Positions 52,501-57,598 of a stretch of 64,000 nt of DNA are shown here, piece by piece. The position numbers and the translations under genes are program-made. The DNA is from Clytia hemisphaerica (lineage: Eukaryota > Cnidaria > Hydrozoa > Leptothecata > Clytiidae), in assembly GCA_902728285.1 (NCBI GenBank), contig CACVBU010000947.1, positions 23,427-87,426 of the forward strand. Reading direction: 5' to 3'. The notes under the pieces are model-generated. The model searched no databases, was not told the origin of the DNA, and saw nothing but the letters and a program-made list of their open reading frames with translations. How positions within the stretch are numbered: position 1 is the first letter of the stretch; the number at the start of each line of letters is the position of its first letter.

Positions 52501-55067
52501 ATCAAAATAGCCTTTTTTTTGTTTTTAAGGTATTGGACGTATCAGATTTGAAGATATTCAAGGAAAAAATGTTGCTCGAAGGCTTCAGTAAACGAATGCA
52601 TGCTTGTGCTATCAATAGAGCTGGAGATTTAGGTTGCGTGTCGGGATATTTTAATGGTAAGCAAAGTTATTTCATAGAATTTATGTATTTGTTACCAGAT
52701 ATTTTTATTCAATTTTATGCAGTATGGGGAAATGCAGATGTGCTGCTTTCTCTTCAAGAGAAGTTGAAAAAGTTCATTTTTGTTATCATTTCAATTGACT
52801 TCGCAGAATAGTATATTACAATAAAAAGTGTATTACAATACAATAGAATTCTCTTGGGGAATTCCTAAGAGATTTCTATTGTAATGCAATCGAAACAATC
52901 CCACAAAGCATCGCTTTTTTAGAAAAATCAGAAACTCCGATAAGGTCTATTCTAGAACTTTTTCCAATATTTTCCAAGATCATTTGCACATCCCCTTCTC
53001 ACAGACCCGGTAGGATTTTTCAGCCAGTGGGGATAAAAATCATTGACTGGAACTCGATAGGGATTGATATTCCCATATATTTTATGGCTGGGGATTTCAA
53101 TGCTTTTGTTTTCAAGTCAGAAAATTCAGTGGGGATGTGAATAATAGCATAATATTTTGCAGTGAGGATTAGTTTATTTAATTATTATCAGTGGGGACAA
53201 AATTTGGAGGAAAATTTCCCGCCGGGGACGATATTTAGGACAATTTTACCAGTGGGTCTGTGAAGAGGCGGTGTTACTTAGTGCTTTTTGATAGACTGGA
53301 TAACGCTGATAAGTTGGCTGGTGTAATTTGACTAAGTTGATATTTTGAGTTTGTTTGAGGTGGTAACAAATTCGCACCACCACTAGATCCAGTCCCTTTT
53401 TGGAGAAAAAACAAACAGAAAACCATGACTAATAGACCCACTTTTTTCAAATTTGGAAGGTATTTTTATGGGGTTACTTTGATGGGTTTTGGAACATATT
53501 TTATTGTTTTGTCGTTTTGTTACAATTTTGAAAACGAATATGAAAAAAATGTTGGTTCAATCAAGAAAAGCACCATCAAAATCATCAAAAAGCAAAGTTC
53601 AGTCAGAAGTAGGCTCTAGTCGGATTTACATAGTGCTCAAAACATCATTCAAAATATCTTTCTTTTCATTTTATTTCAAGGTTTCATGGCGTTTGATTTG
53701 ACCAATGGAACAATCAAATATTACGTTCAACACGCTTACAGAATAATCGGCGGGTTCTTTTCAAATAACTGTCTTTTATGTATTGACGATAACTACAATT
53801 TCTTTAAATATGATCCTGAATCTGAAAAAGATGTTTGTGAATATAAAGGTAAAGTTTCTTAAGTCCAGTGTTTATTAGATTTTACCATTTTTCACGCTGA
53901 TCAACTTTTTTTGCTTACAGAAAAGTCTGAAAATGTACACAATCAAAAACCATCCCCATAGGACAGTTTTAGCCTGAGAACAATAAAATTTCTATTGCCA
54001 TTTGAATTTTGATAACAATGTTCAGCCCCACTGTGGAAGGAAATTCTAACAGGGCTGTGAGGCAAGGCCGATACTTGTGAAGTTTAGAGAGCGGCCATAA
54101 AGTCTACTAGAGGGGGGTGGAGGATTTAAGGTGGGAGGGTCGAAAGATTTTTGCCATCCTTAGGGGGAAGGGGTGCGAAATTCTTTTGATATCCCACCAG
54201 GTTGATTCAAAAATGAAGTCTTTTTTAACCATTTATCAGAGCCTTGTTTAACCATTTATCAGAGCCTTTTTTAACCATTTATCAGAGCCTTTTTTAACCA
54301 TTTATCAGAGCCTTTTTTTAAAAATTTTAAATCTTTACACCAATCATCATAATCTATTATTTGTCTTTTTATGCTGCATAAATCTCAATTTCTCAATTTT
54401 AGTCTTATTTTCAATAACTTCCACACTAACAGGATACACCTAGGGTCACCTAGGAGGTGCATTGTCCCTGCACTGTAGTTTATTTGTGTGATAGGCTTTT
54501 TAAGAACAAAAATTTTCAGGTTTTAGATAATTGAGAGGGTTAAAACTTTAAAATGTTCTCTGTCGGCACAAATCGGTTGCGCCTCACAACACTCACAACG
54601 ATAAAATTTCCCCAAAAAAAACACACAAAAATTAAAGGACTAACTTATGAACAACAGGCCAGGATTGCACGGGGGGATGTCTAAGATTTTTTCTTAGGGG
54701 GGGGGGGGGGTGGAGATTTTTTTCACATTTTTGGAAACCCCCCCTCTAGCTTCTAGTAGATACTTTAGGACCACTCCCTGTCGTTTTCAAAAATTTATAA
54801 TCTTTCCAATCTTCTCAAACTATAGGACACACTCACTTGTGCAGAGATGCTACATTTTTGAACGAGGAAAGACAAGTCATGACAGTATCAATAGATGGGA
54901 CTTTGAGGATTTTTGACACCGAGACTGGAGAGAATATTTATGGATTTTTCAACCATCGTGCTCAAAGATATACATGCTTAGCCGCTCATCCATCCGAGAA
55001 AATATTTCTAGCGGCTAGTGAAAATTCTATGGTATATGTCCTCAAAACGACCCCAGACTTTGTTTAA
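15129..55067 (+). CDS. NWD1-like NACHT-WD40 repeat protein, 20 exons, 1480 aa
   Basis: Exons: 15129-15284, 16155-16313, 17611-17864, 19355-19515, 41798-41939, 42544-42750, 43268-43536, 44078-44278, 44745-45332, 46643-47472, 47748-48036, 48273-48370, 49254-49437, 50936-51012, 51482-51587, 52028-52052, 52128-52287, 52530-52656, 53681-53848, 54826-55067. All junctions are GT-AG, the phases agree, and the sum is 4443 bases ending in TAA. Domains in order: MGSIVSS N-terminus; an N-terminal domain with LFISSTFIDTHSERD and LGLRTDRYGW (as in NWD1 and TEP1 proteins); NACHT ATPase with Walker A GEPGCGKS (about 406-413) and Walker B LFVIVID (about 507); a helical linker; WD40 repeats from about residue 905 to the end. 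STAND NTPases of this type act as ATP-driven oligomerising switches in the cytosol; the ligand is unknown. Least certain are the exon 11 acceptor and exon 16. Human NWD1 has a similar length and architecture. Confidence 0.85.
16483..16763. repeat. Degenerate inverted-repeat element in intron 2
   Basis: It begins ACACCCTCTTCTCATGACCC and ends with the diverged inverse GTTTTGTGAGAAGGGG. Internal phrases such as CAGCCAGTGGGG and GGGGATTGATATTCCCAT also occur in the element at 52988-53273, so the two are members of one family related to the CACCCCTG MITEs. It is non-coding. Confidence 0.55.
18435..18444. other. Assembly gap (10 N)
   Basis: Ten undetermined bases inside intron 3 of the NACHT-WD40 gene. 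The sequence just before the gap contains short repeats of GCATTT/AAATGCC, which may have broken the assembly. The true gap size is unknown. Confidence 0.95.
18892..19095. mobile_element. MITE with CACCTTTTT ends, intron 3
   Basis: The ends CACCTTTTTCGAACTGAGCC and an imperfect inverse ending GACTACGGTCAAAAAGGTG flank a core with AAAGGATTGGATCGAGTTTA. The same core and ends occur in the better preserved 177-bp copy at 63086-63262, so this is a second, more diverged member. Confidence 0.65.
20214..20473. mobile_element. 260-bp MITE with CACGTTTTTT ends, second copy
   Basis: The ends CACGTTTTTTTTTTATAAGG and CTTATATAAAAAAAAACGTG are near-perfect inverses. The interior repeats TTCCTTA phrases where the 14.7-kb copy has GTTCTTA. 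It is followed by TA on the right, but the left flank is GT, so the duplication is not clean. Confidence 0.7.
20733..22958. mobile_element. 2.2-kb TIR element nested in composite repeat A, 4-bp TSD
   Basis: The ends GCGGGTACTAAAAATGGAAA and TTTCCATTTTTAGTACCCGC are exact inverses, and the inverted repeat continues imperfectly for over 100 bp (shared TCTAGCCGCTATTCCA). The flanks are ATAT on both sides (20729-20732 and 22959-22962). Composite repeat B keeps a matching unoccupied site with a single ATAT near 38980, which supports an insertion event. No transposase was recognised in the interior. Confidence 0.8.
22990..23275. repeat. Tandem array in repeat A
   Basis: Units of the form ATTCAACGAAATATTTTACT and TAGTGCCAACGAAAATATTA alternate over about 290 bp with variable spacing. 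This is the same sequence family as the 63-bp array at 38.56-38.95 kb, in opposite orientation. It creates a spurious 142-codon frame. Confidence 0.75.
23800..25270. repeat. Palindromic repeat block with CTGT microsatellite
   Basis: A GTCTGTCTGTCTGTCTG microsatellite lies at about 23843. The segment at about 24030-24135 (CGCCATATTGAATTGTATGC and GCCGTGGTGAAATTCCCTTA) recurs inverted at about 24645-24745. A second inverted pair, with GATAGAGCTCTTCAAACTGA, is at 24765-24830 and 24920-25006. A third pair has GGGGGGTCTTCAAAATC (about 23995) and its inverse (about 25030). The nested order suggests successive inverted duplications or insertion of related elements into one another. It is non-coding. 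Confidence 0.7.
25440..27260. mobile_element. GGACCTACC-ended element, copy 1
   Basis: It starts TGGACCTACC and ends GGTAGGTCCA. Directly at the left end, GGACCTACCTCCGGG and CCCGGTGGAGGTCC form a hairpin with a 4-base loop. The interior contains repeated units with TCTGATTTTTTGCACAATGATGC-like and GTGACGGAGCC phrases around 25550, 25690, 26750 and 26890. A 713-bp element is nested inside. Without that insertion it is about 1.1 kb, like copy 2 at 33273-34342. I could not settle its target-site duplication or class, and no protein is encoded. Confidence 0.75.
25896..26608. mobile_element. 713-bp element nested in the GGACCTACC element
   Basis: The ends CATGGCTCCG and CGGAGCCATG are exact inverses, flanked by AATGC on both sides (25891-25895 and 26609-26613). 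Removing it restores a sequence that resembles the other internal units of the host element. It contains several GGTTCAGGTCCC/TTAGGTCCCCCC phrases and a 10-base G run before its right end. Confidence 0.7.
27368..27606. repeat. Inverted repeat upstream of the integrase gene
   Basis: A segment with GATACATTGCACTT (about 27380) and one with AAGTGCAATGTATC (about 27580) are inverses over about 40 bp, separated by about 150 bp. The right arm ends about 55 bp before the integrase start codon. It may be a transposase binding site near one end of the transposon, or a promoter-proximal hairpin. I could not find the same motif near 36 kb. Confidence 0.55.
27660..29686 (+). CDS. Transposon-encoded DDE integrase (rve-like), two exons, 477 aa
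   Basis: Exon 1 is 27660-28653 and exon 2 is 29247-29686, joined in phase 1 (CAAG|GTAAAT ... TTTTAG|GT). A helix-turn-helix lies at about residues 101-128 (FNWTTIAEMLLVSRWTIHRR). The catalytic core has Asp215 in WHLDGHH, Asp272 in VRTDKGGEN and Glu307 in HNQRIERLW, so the DDE triad is complete with 34 residues between the second Asp and the Glu. Proteins of this type are widespread in fish and cnidarian genomes and belong to DNA transposons with IS3/retrovirus-like integrases; IS3EU is my best guess for the superfamily. It would cut and join transposon ends in the nucleus. It lies on the host strand inside intron 4. An AATAAA-containing 3' segment is partly duplicated (29673-29730 and 29814-29870). 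It looks intact, with no stop or frameshift. Confidence 0.85.
29687..30761. other. Region between the integrase gene and the 30.8-kb MITE
   Basis: After the duplicated AATAAA segment there is a short phrase array of CTCCTCAAA/TCTCCTCAT units (29983-30055). An inverted pair of TTTAATTTTGCGG and the CCGTGAAATTAAA motif lies at 30577-30625. No coding sequence was recognised. Confidence 0.4.
30762..31623. mobile_element. TIR element with ACTTTAAAGGAAGAAACT ends, interrupted by a hAT-like MITE
   Basis: The left end ACTTTAAAGGAAGAAACTAC and the right end CTTTCGCGAAAG-type sequence ending TTTCTTCCTTTAAAGT are inverses over about 26 bp. The element is split by the 580-bp insertion at 30885-31464. 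It lies about 90 bp upstream of the HECT gene start codon. It may relate to the GGGATAAATTTTCGCGGGG element at 45.6 kb through the shared TTCGCG-rich character. Confidence 0.55.
30885..31464. mobile_element. 580-bp hAT-like MITE with 8-bp target-site duplication
   Basis: The left end CAGGGGCGGGGTCGGTAGTA matches the inverse of the right end (TACTACCGTCTCCCCCCCCC...CCTG), and the inverted repeat continues with AAATCTCAGACATA. Both flanks read TACAAGAA (30877-30884 and 31465-31472). A CAGGG-type terminus with an 8-bp duplication is characteristic of hAT transposons. It is non-coding, with repeated TTTTACTACC phrases inside. Confidence 0.88.
31716..35823 (+). CDS. Transposon-associated HECT-type E3 ubiquitin ligase, five exons, 641 aa
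   Basis: Exons 31716-32403, 32655-32765, 32999-33067, 34438-34470 and 34799-35823 join in phase 1 throughout (1926 bases). The start is the ATG of MAYNDQDLEEKVKKIM; an acceptor TTTCAG just upstream suggests a non-coding first exon. The N-terminal half is Ser-rich and then globular (about residues 85-210, VFQVALFPKNLDGDNGYRAD). Exon 5 encodes a HECT-like region with the catalytic-loop motif FHTCGPVLTLPNTY (Cys codon at 35713-35715) and ends LLEFDIV at the stop. HECT ligases take ubiquitin from an E2 onto this Cys and pass it to substrates. Similar HECT proteins, related to G2E3-type ligases, accompany integrases in fish and cnidarian repeats. The position 2 kb downstream of the integrase, on the same strand, suggests one two-gene transposon. 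Exon 2 arose by tandem duplication. Confidence 0.75.
32355..33067 (+). repeat. Tandem duplication of an exon-intron unit in the HECT gene
   Basis: The unit running from AAACGACAATCAACAGTTT through the donor AGCAGGTTAGGAATCTTTTG, the intron and the next exon part (SDNAGSSNNVTSP) occurs twice, at about 32357-32705 and 32720-33065. Even the introns match (TTTTTCGTTGGAGGTACTGT in both). All splice sites are preserved, so the copy added a 37-codon repeat and kept the frame. Confidence 0.85.
33273..34342. mobile_element. GGACCTACC-ended element, copy 2, in HECT gene intron 3
   Basis: It starts TGGACCTACCCCGGTGGAGG and ends GGTAGGTCCA, sharing ends and the left-end GTGGAGGTCC motif with the 25.4-kb copy. 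It contains two direct units starting near 33338 and 33813, each with a TGATTTTTTG phrase, GATGCATAACTAT and GTGACGGAGCCCGATTTTC. It lies wholly inside an intron of the transposon-borne HECT gene, so it inserted after that gene. It is non-coding. Confidence 0.75.
35824..38484. other. Non-coding stretch downstream of the HECT gene
   Basis: No gene is supported. AATAAA-type signals occur near 37110-37135. A direct repeat of about 85 bp (phrase TTAGACATTTTAG...TATAGCTTTAGAT) is at about 36525-36575 and 36950-36995. Around 37545-37865 a possible degenerate inverted-repeat element runs from ACTTTAGGCGGAAAACTTTT to CGCTTAAAGTAAAGT. The right end of the integrase-HECT transposon is expected somewhere here but I could not find it. 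Confidence 0.4.
38485..41300 (-). repeat. Composite repeat B (inverted partner of A)
   Basis: Read on the minus strand, it holds the 2-kb body (41290 down to about 39070; starts ATCGTAAAAGGGGTTACGCA), then the arm TTACGCACGGAGCGAGCG, then a single ATAT site, then the tandem array. Shared landmarks with A are the AACTCGGA-type run (40650-40815), the two TGACGTCA units near 39430 and 39600, and the phrase TAAAACAGTATGCAT-like region near 40.3 kb. Unlike A, the 2-kb body abuts the arm directly and lacks the outer 120-bp inverted repeats. Confidence 0.8.
38560..38950. repeat. 63-bp tandem array in repeat B
   Basis: About four to five units of TTGGTTGAACCATAATATTT plus CGTTGGCACTAAATAGTAAA plus ATATTTCGTTGAATACAAA repeat with a 63-bp period. 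Because 63 is a multiple of three, open frames with a 21-residue repeat run through it on the minus strand. These frames have no start context or known domain, and I do not consider them genes. Confidence 0.85.
41798..45332 (+). CDS. NACHT-WD40 gene, exons 5-9: linker and NACHT ATPase
   Basis: Exon 5 starts with GVKFPEEFRWIFEFEY, joined in phase 1 across the 22-kb intron to exon 4. Exons 5 and 6 form the linker. Exon 7 carries FVGRTGL and the Walker A loop HGEPGCGKSGLL. Exon 8 carries the Walker B strand LFVIVIDAVNQF. Exon 9 (588 bp) starts AWDMWWLPLKDAPKNLKF, where NWD-type proteins carry the sensor-1 strand, and continues into the helical part of the NACHT module (LYLIAACEALRKFGIF). All catalytic elements expected for nucleotide binding are present, so the ATPase looks intact. 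Confidence 0.85.
42060..42265. repeat. Degraded relative of the CACGTTTTTT MITE, intron 5
   Basis: It contains CCTTCGGATGTTCTTA, a run resembling AGCCTAAAATTGTTCTTA, and ends TTCTTATATAGTTTGTATGG. This matches the interior of the 14713-14966 element but lacks the clean terminal repeats. Confidence 0.5.
42270..42444 (-). mobile_element. tRNA-derived SINE, intron 5
   Basis: On the minus strand the head (42444-42379) reads GGCGCAGTAGTGAAGTGG, resembling a pol III A box region. It is followed 30 bases later by GTTCGATTCCC, a B box. The tRNA fold is not intact. Downstream comes a segment with CACTTGGCAAGTGAGTATAC and GAGGGGAATTGGGTAAACAG, typical of a SINE body. No flanking duplication was identified. 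Confidence 0.6.
45615..46436. mobile_element. TIR element rich in TTTTCGCGG, intron 9
   Basis: The left end TTAATGGGATAAATTTTCGC (45619 on) and the inverse right end (AAAATTTATCCCATTAA, ending about 46432) enclose about 820 bp. The interior repeats GGGATTAATTTTCGCGGA-type phrases in both orientations. It carries no gene; minus-strand frames near 46.1-46.4 kb have no recognisable domain. Confidence 0.7.
46496..46591. mobile_element. 96-bp near-perfect palindromic MITE, intron 9
   Basis: CCCAGCTGGCACAGCAC at the left is the inverse of the right end (GTTGTGTGTTAGCTGGG), and the palindrome continues through TTATCTAATGTTCA / GTTAGATGAACG to the centre. A 355-bp relative with the same ends lies at 62064-62418. 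It sits about 50 bp upstream of the exon 10 acceptor. Confidence 0.7.
46643..47472 (+). CDS. NACHT-WD40 gene, exon 10: post-NACHT helical region and first WD40 strands
   Basis: It begins GGGYLRFFHDQLKYAVRRKF, the F-x-H-x-Q-type helix that follows NACHT in NWD1/TEP1 proteins. It continues as a helical region of about 190 residues and ends in the first propeller repeats (VSISSDGKTLILGGYSGRIS). The acceptor is TTTAG|GG and the donor AAG|GTATGT. An apparent upstream Met at 46558 lies in the intron and overlaps a palindromic MITE, so it is not a start. An alternative phase-1 donor GTACTT inside the exon at 47435 was considered but breaks the repeat spacing. Confidence 0.8.
47748..55067 (+). CDS. 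NACHT-WD40 gene, exons 11-20: WD40 propeller
   Basis: These ten small exons encode WD40-type repeats, recognisable from SGSDDY|IIREWSV (exons 12-13), GELLKEMKGHAASIEYMSL (exon 14), VLSSANLHETILWQL (exon 15) and MTVSIDGTLRIFDTETGE (exon 20). Exon 16 is a 25-nt micro-exon, chosen because it alone reconciles exon 15 (phase 1) with exon 17 (phase 2); it has acceptor TTTATTTAG and donor GTGAGT. The coding region stops at TAA 55065-55067. I see no canonical AATAAA close downstream. The propeller is the likely ligand-sensing or autoinhibitory part, by analogy with Apaf-1-like STAND proteins. Confidence 0.75.
49470..49720. repeat. Short tandem units and poly-G tract, intron 13
   Basis: GTCAACTGGAAGGGGAGGG occurs twice in tandem with a partial third copy (about 49515-49555). 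A GGGGG tract of about 16 bases lies at 49669-49684. The phrase GACTGCAGTCGAGGG near 49470 is matched inversely (CCCTCGACTGCAGT) near 44535, so both introns carry a related repeat fragment. Confidence 0.6.
49870..50935. other. Rest of intron 13
   Basis: About 1 kb without coding signal. It includes two direct segments with AATGTCGAGTTATAACTCTTTCAACTC and AATGCCGAGTTATAACTCTTTTAACTC (about 50415 and 50620) and short GTGCGCAG phrases before exon 14. Confidence 0.4.
52988..53273. repeat. Inverted-repeat element, intron 18
   Basis: It starts ACATCCCCTTCTCACAGACC and ends GGGTCTGTGAAGAGGCGGTGT, an imperfect inverse. The interior, with AGCCAGTGGGGATAAAAATC and GGGATTGATATTCCCATA, matches the 16.5-kb element in the same gene. 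It is non-coding. Confidence 0.65.
54221..54317. repeat. 24-bp minisatellite, intron 19
   Basis: Four tandem copies of TTTAACCATTTATCAGAGCC-type units with a 24-bp period and one or two differences. It is flanked by AT-rich sequence and is followed at 54698 by a G run of about 12 bases. No function is visible. Confidence 0.9.
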
Positions 55068-55289
55068 CGAATAATCTTCCGCAATGGATCAGACCCACAT
55101 ACAATTTAGATTTAAATATTGTTTAAAGAGAAAATCGAGAAATATTTTTGGGAATTTTCTTCAGAATTTTGTGATTCTATTTATTTCACTGTAAAAAGAA
55201 CATATACATCAAATTGTTGAAATTTTGAAACATTTTATATGAACTTTTAGCAAAATCAGATCAGGGATAAGTAATGATGGAGCTGGATG

Positions 55290-55500
55290 GAGTACGAGAA
55301 TTCCTTAGCGGATTGTTTCTTTGTCTTTTCTATTGTAAACTGTTCATAATAGAGATCCATCTCTGTCCCCTTTGTCCTGTTTTTATAAGAAAAATGAAGC
55401 AGACAAAGTAGTCATGCAGTACGTTTGCACATTTTTTGCTATGATGTTCCCGCTTTTCATCAAAATAATATTTGCAGAAGATACCCCAAAAGCTTCCTTA
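55290..55500 (-). repeat. Dispersed repeat family R1, copy c (inverted)
   Basis: The reverse complement of this segment matches 1-205: shared phrases are AGCTTTTGGGGTATCTTCTG, GCAAAAAATGTGCA and GACAAAGAAACAATCCG-like. It lies about 220 bp after the stop codon of the NACHT-WD40 gene, so it may form part of that gene's 3' UTR or its boundary. Confidence 0.8.
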
Positions 55501-56569
55501 TAAACGAAATCTAATTTTATCAGCGTGTGTTATGAATTTGAGAAGCTTTCATGATTCCTCTTTAAAAATTTCGGATGTAAAATTAAATAATTTGACAAAT
55601 ATTGTTTCAATTGACTTGAAATTTTATCCATAACCAGACATACCGACTCGCTATCTGAAAATGTCAATTAGAAAGTGAGGCACCCCGCGGTGTAGCGCGG
55701 TATTTCGAATGAAAAAAGTGCTATTTATAATCTTACAGAAGAAATTTCTTATAGCTTTTACTAATGAAAATAATGTTTCTCATTTTTTTAAATTGTCTTT
55801 CGCCAATGTTTTACAGACTCTCTTGACAATTAAAAGTTTTTAATCGTAAAGGATAAATGAAGAGCAGCAGAATCATTGGCTAAGAGGAAATCCAAGTTTC
55901 ACGAGTTTTTTTTTTTTTTTTTAGGAAACTTTAAACTAACTTAAAATTTGCACTTTTCGATAAAGGCCGCGGATCTTCGGGCTGTGATGAAGCATTGCTT
56001 TCAACCTCATAATAACATTAAATTGTTGACAGTACTGGTTGACTGCGCTCGGAGGAGGTTTTTGTTTGTTTTTTTGTATATTTTTTGCGTCGAATCACCA
56101 AGTTACCATTAGATTAAATATTATAATTTCTACAACTGCTATTTTTATAGTAAAGGTTTTTTAAGCTCAGAATATTTGCAGGAGAAAGAAAGAGGTATTC
56201 CTGCCTTTTCACCCATCCCCTTAGCTGCGAAAGTGTTTATTTACTTGATTTATAAAATGGAATAAAGAGAAATAAAATAGAATGGAACAAATGCTGAAAA
56301 GGATTTTCAGGAAAAATAATGGCAATATTGACAAAGTATTTTAGAGAAAAATACGGCAAATCTAAATTAATCAACTAAATAAATTTATACCAACTTGCCA
56401 GAAATATATGTGGCGGTGTGAGTTCTGTCCACGAAAGTAGAACGAAAATTGATTATGAAATTTGTGTTGAAAAGTTAGTTGATTTGAAAACTTTGGGATT
56501 TGAAGTTTCGACTTGAAAGTTTTACTTGAGTTGAGTTCATATTTTCTCTCATGATGCCTCAACCGACAC
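55501..56569. other. Intergenic, tail-to-tail genes
   Basis: This stretch lies between the NACHT-WD40 stop and the MACPF stop. It contains a small CG-rich hairpin (CACCCCGCGGTGTAGCGCGG near 55682) and a T run at about 55906-55921. No gene was recognised. Confidence 0.4.
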
Positions 56570-56810
56570 TTAAAAAGGAACATAACAGTACTTGCGAAAT
56601 TTGTAAACAAACTGTATGCAGCGGATACAAAATCAAAACAAATGTCACATGTCATGTCCCATGTCAAAATAAAAAATCGAACCAAATATGGCTAATTTTG
56701 ATTGTTCAATTGTTTTACAAGTTTGTTTTGGACACGTGACTTTCATTGTTCTCTTTAATGACACGTGGTTCGCGCAATGTTTACATTTTACTACTTTAAT
56801 GTCCCTTTAA
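56570..56810. mobile_element. MITE with TTAAAGGGACAT-type ends, copy 1
   Basis: The left end TTAAAAAGGAACATAACAGT is slightly diverged and the right end is TTAATGTCCCTTTAA. The interior shares AACAAACTGTATGCAGCG, ACATGTCAAAATAAAAAATC and GACACGTGGTTCGCGCAATG with the copies at 57.6 and 57.8 kb. It lies downstream of the MACPF gene. Confidence 0.75.
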
Positions 56811-57023
56811 TAGATATGTAAATAGAACTGATGCAAAAAAATCTGAATGTAATTTTGAAATACTAAAAAAATCCCTAAGGTATAAATGATACAAAGAAAT
56901 GAATAAATATTTTTAGTTAGTTTTGTGCGTTTAAATAAAATGACGTATGCGAATAAAATGAGATGACTTTTTGCAGTCATTAGGGACATGTGAGCCTAAC
57001 AATACTCTTGAAATACAAAATAA

Positions 57024-57598
57024 TCATGGGTTGAAAATAGTTACAAAATCTGTATAGCTATCACCAGGTTCAATGATCTTACAATCTTTTTCATCCGATA
57101 GACATTCAAATTTATCATCACTAAACAATTTGCAATTATTTTCATCTTCAGCTTTTCCCTTTCTATTATACGTCAACATTTCGCATGCTTGATCTTCTTG
57201 ACATTCTTTAACGCAATCATTTTCCTTGTTGGCATGTACAATAGCTCGAGCTGCTATACTTTCTTTGACAGTAACATTTTCCACTCTTAAGGTATGACCA
57301 AGAAGCTTCAAAGCATCAAAAAAAATGAAAGTCCCTTCACCAGGACCTTTACTCATCTCATATTTTTTTGATGTTGTTGTGTTTGAACCTTTCTTGTAAA
57401 AATACAAATAGCATTGACTTGGAGCAAATTCAAACACGATGCATCGGTCGTCATTGATACACTTGTTCTCGCATTTATCTCGGTTGACCTTGTAGTGTTG
57501 GTATCTGCCTGTATAACGTGGTAGGTGTAACGTTAATCCAGTCAGACTGATGATTCGACTGCCTGCCTGGCTTTTCATGTCACAACTATCGACAATAC
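57024..57598 (-). CDS. MACPF gene, exon 2 (PAN/apple-like modules)
   Basis: It encodes about 191 residues starting GIVDSCDMKSQAGSR after the split Gly codon. The in-frame Met at 57578 is internal. Cysteines pair plausibly within each module. The end TDFVTIFNP has no membrane segment, so the C-terminus would be extracellular in a type II topology. Confidence 0.8.

Noticed and set aside
57024..57578. Stand-alone PAN-domain gene starting at Met 57578
   Set aside because: The frame is open to an acceptor at 57599-57600 that matches the phase-1 donor of the MACPF exon, so a two-exon gene explains both better.
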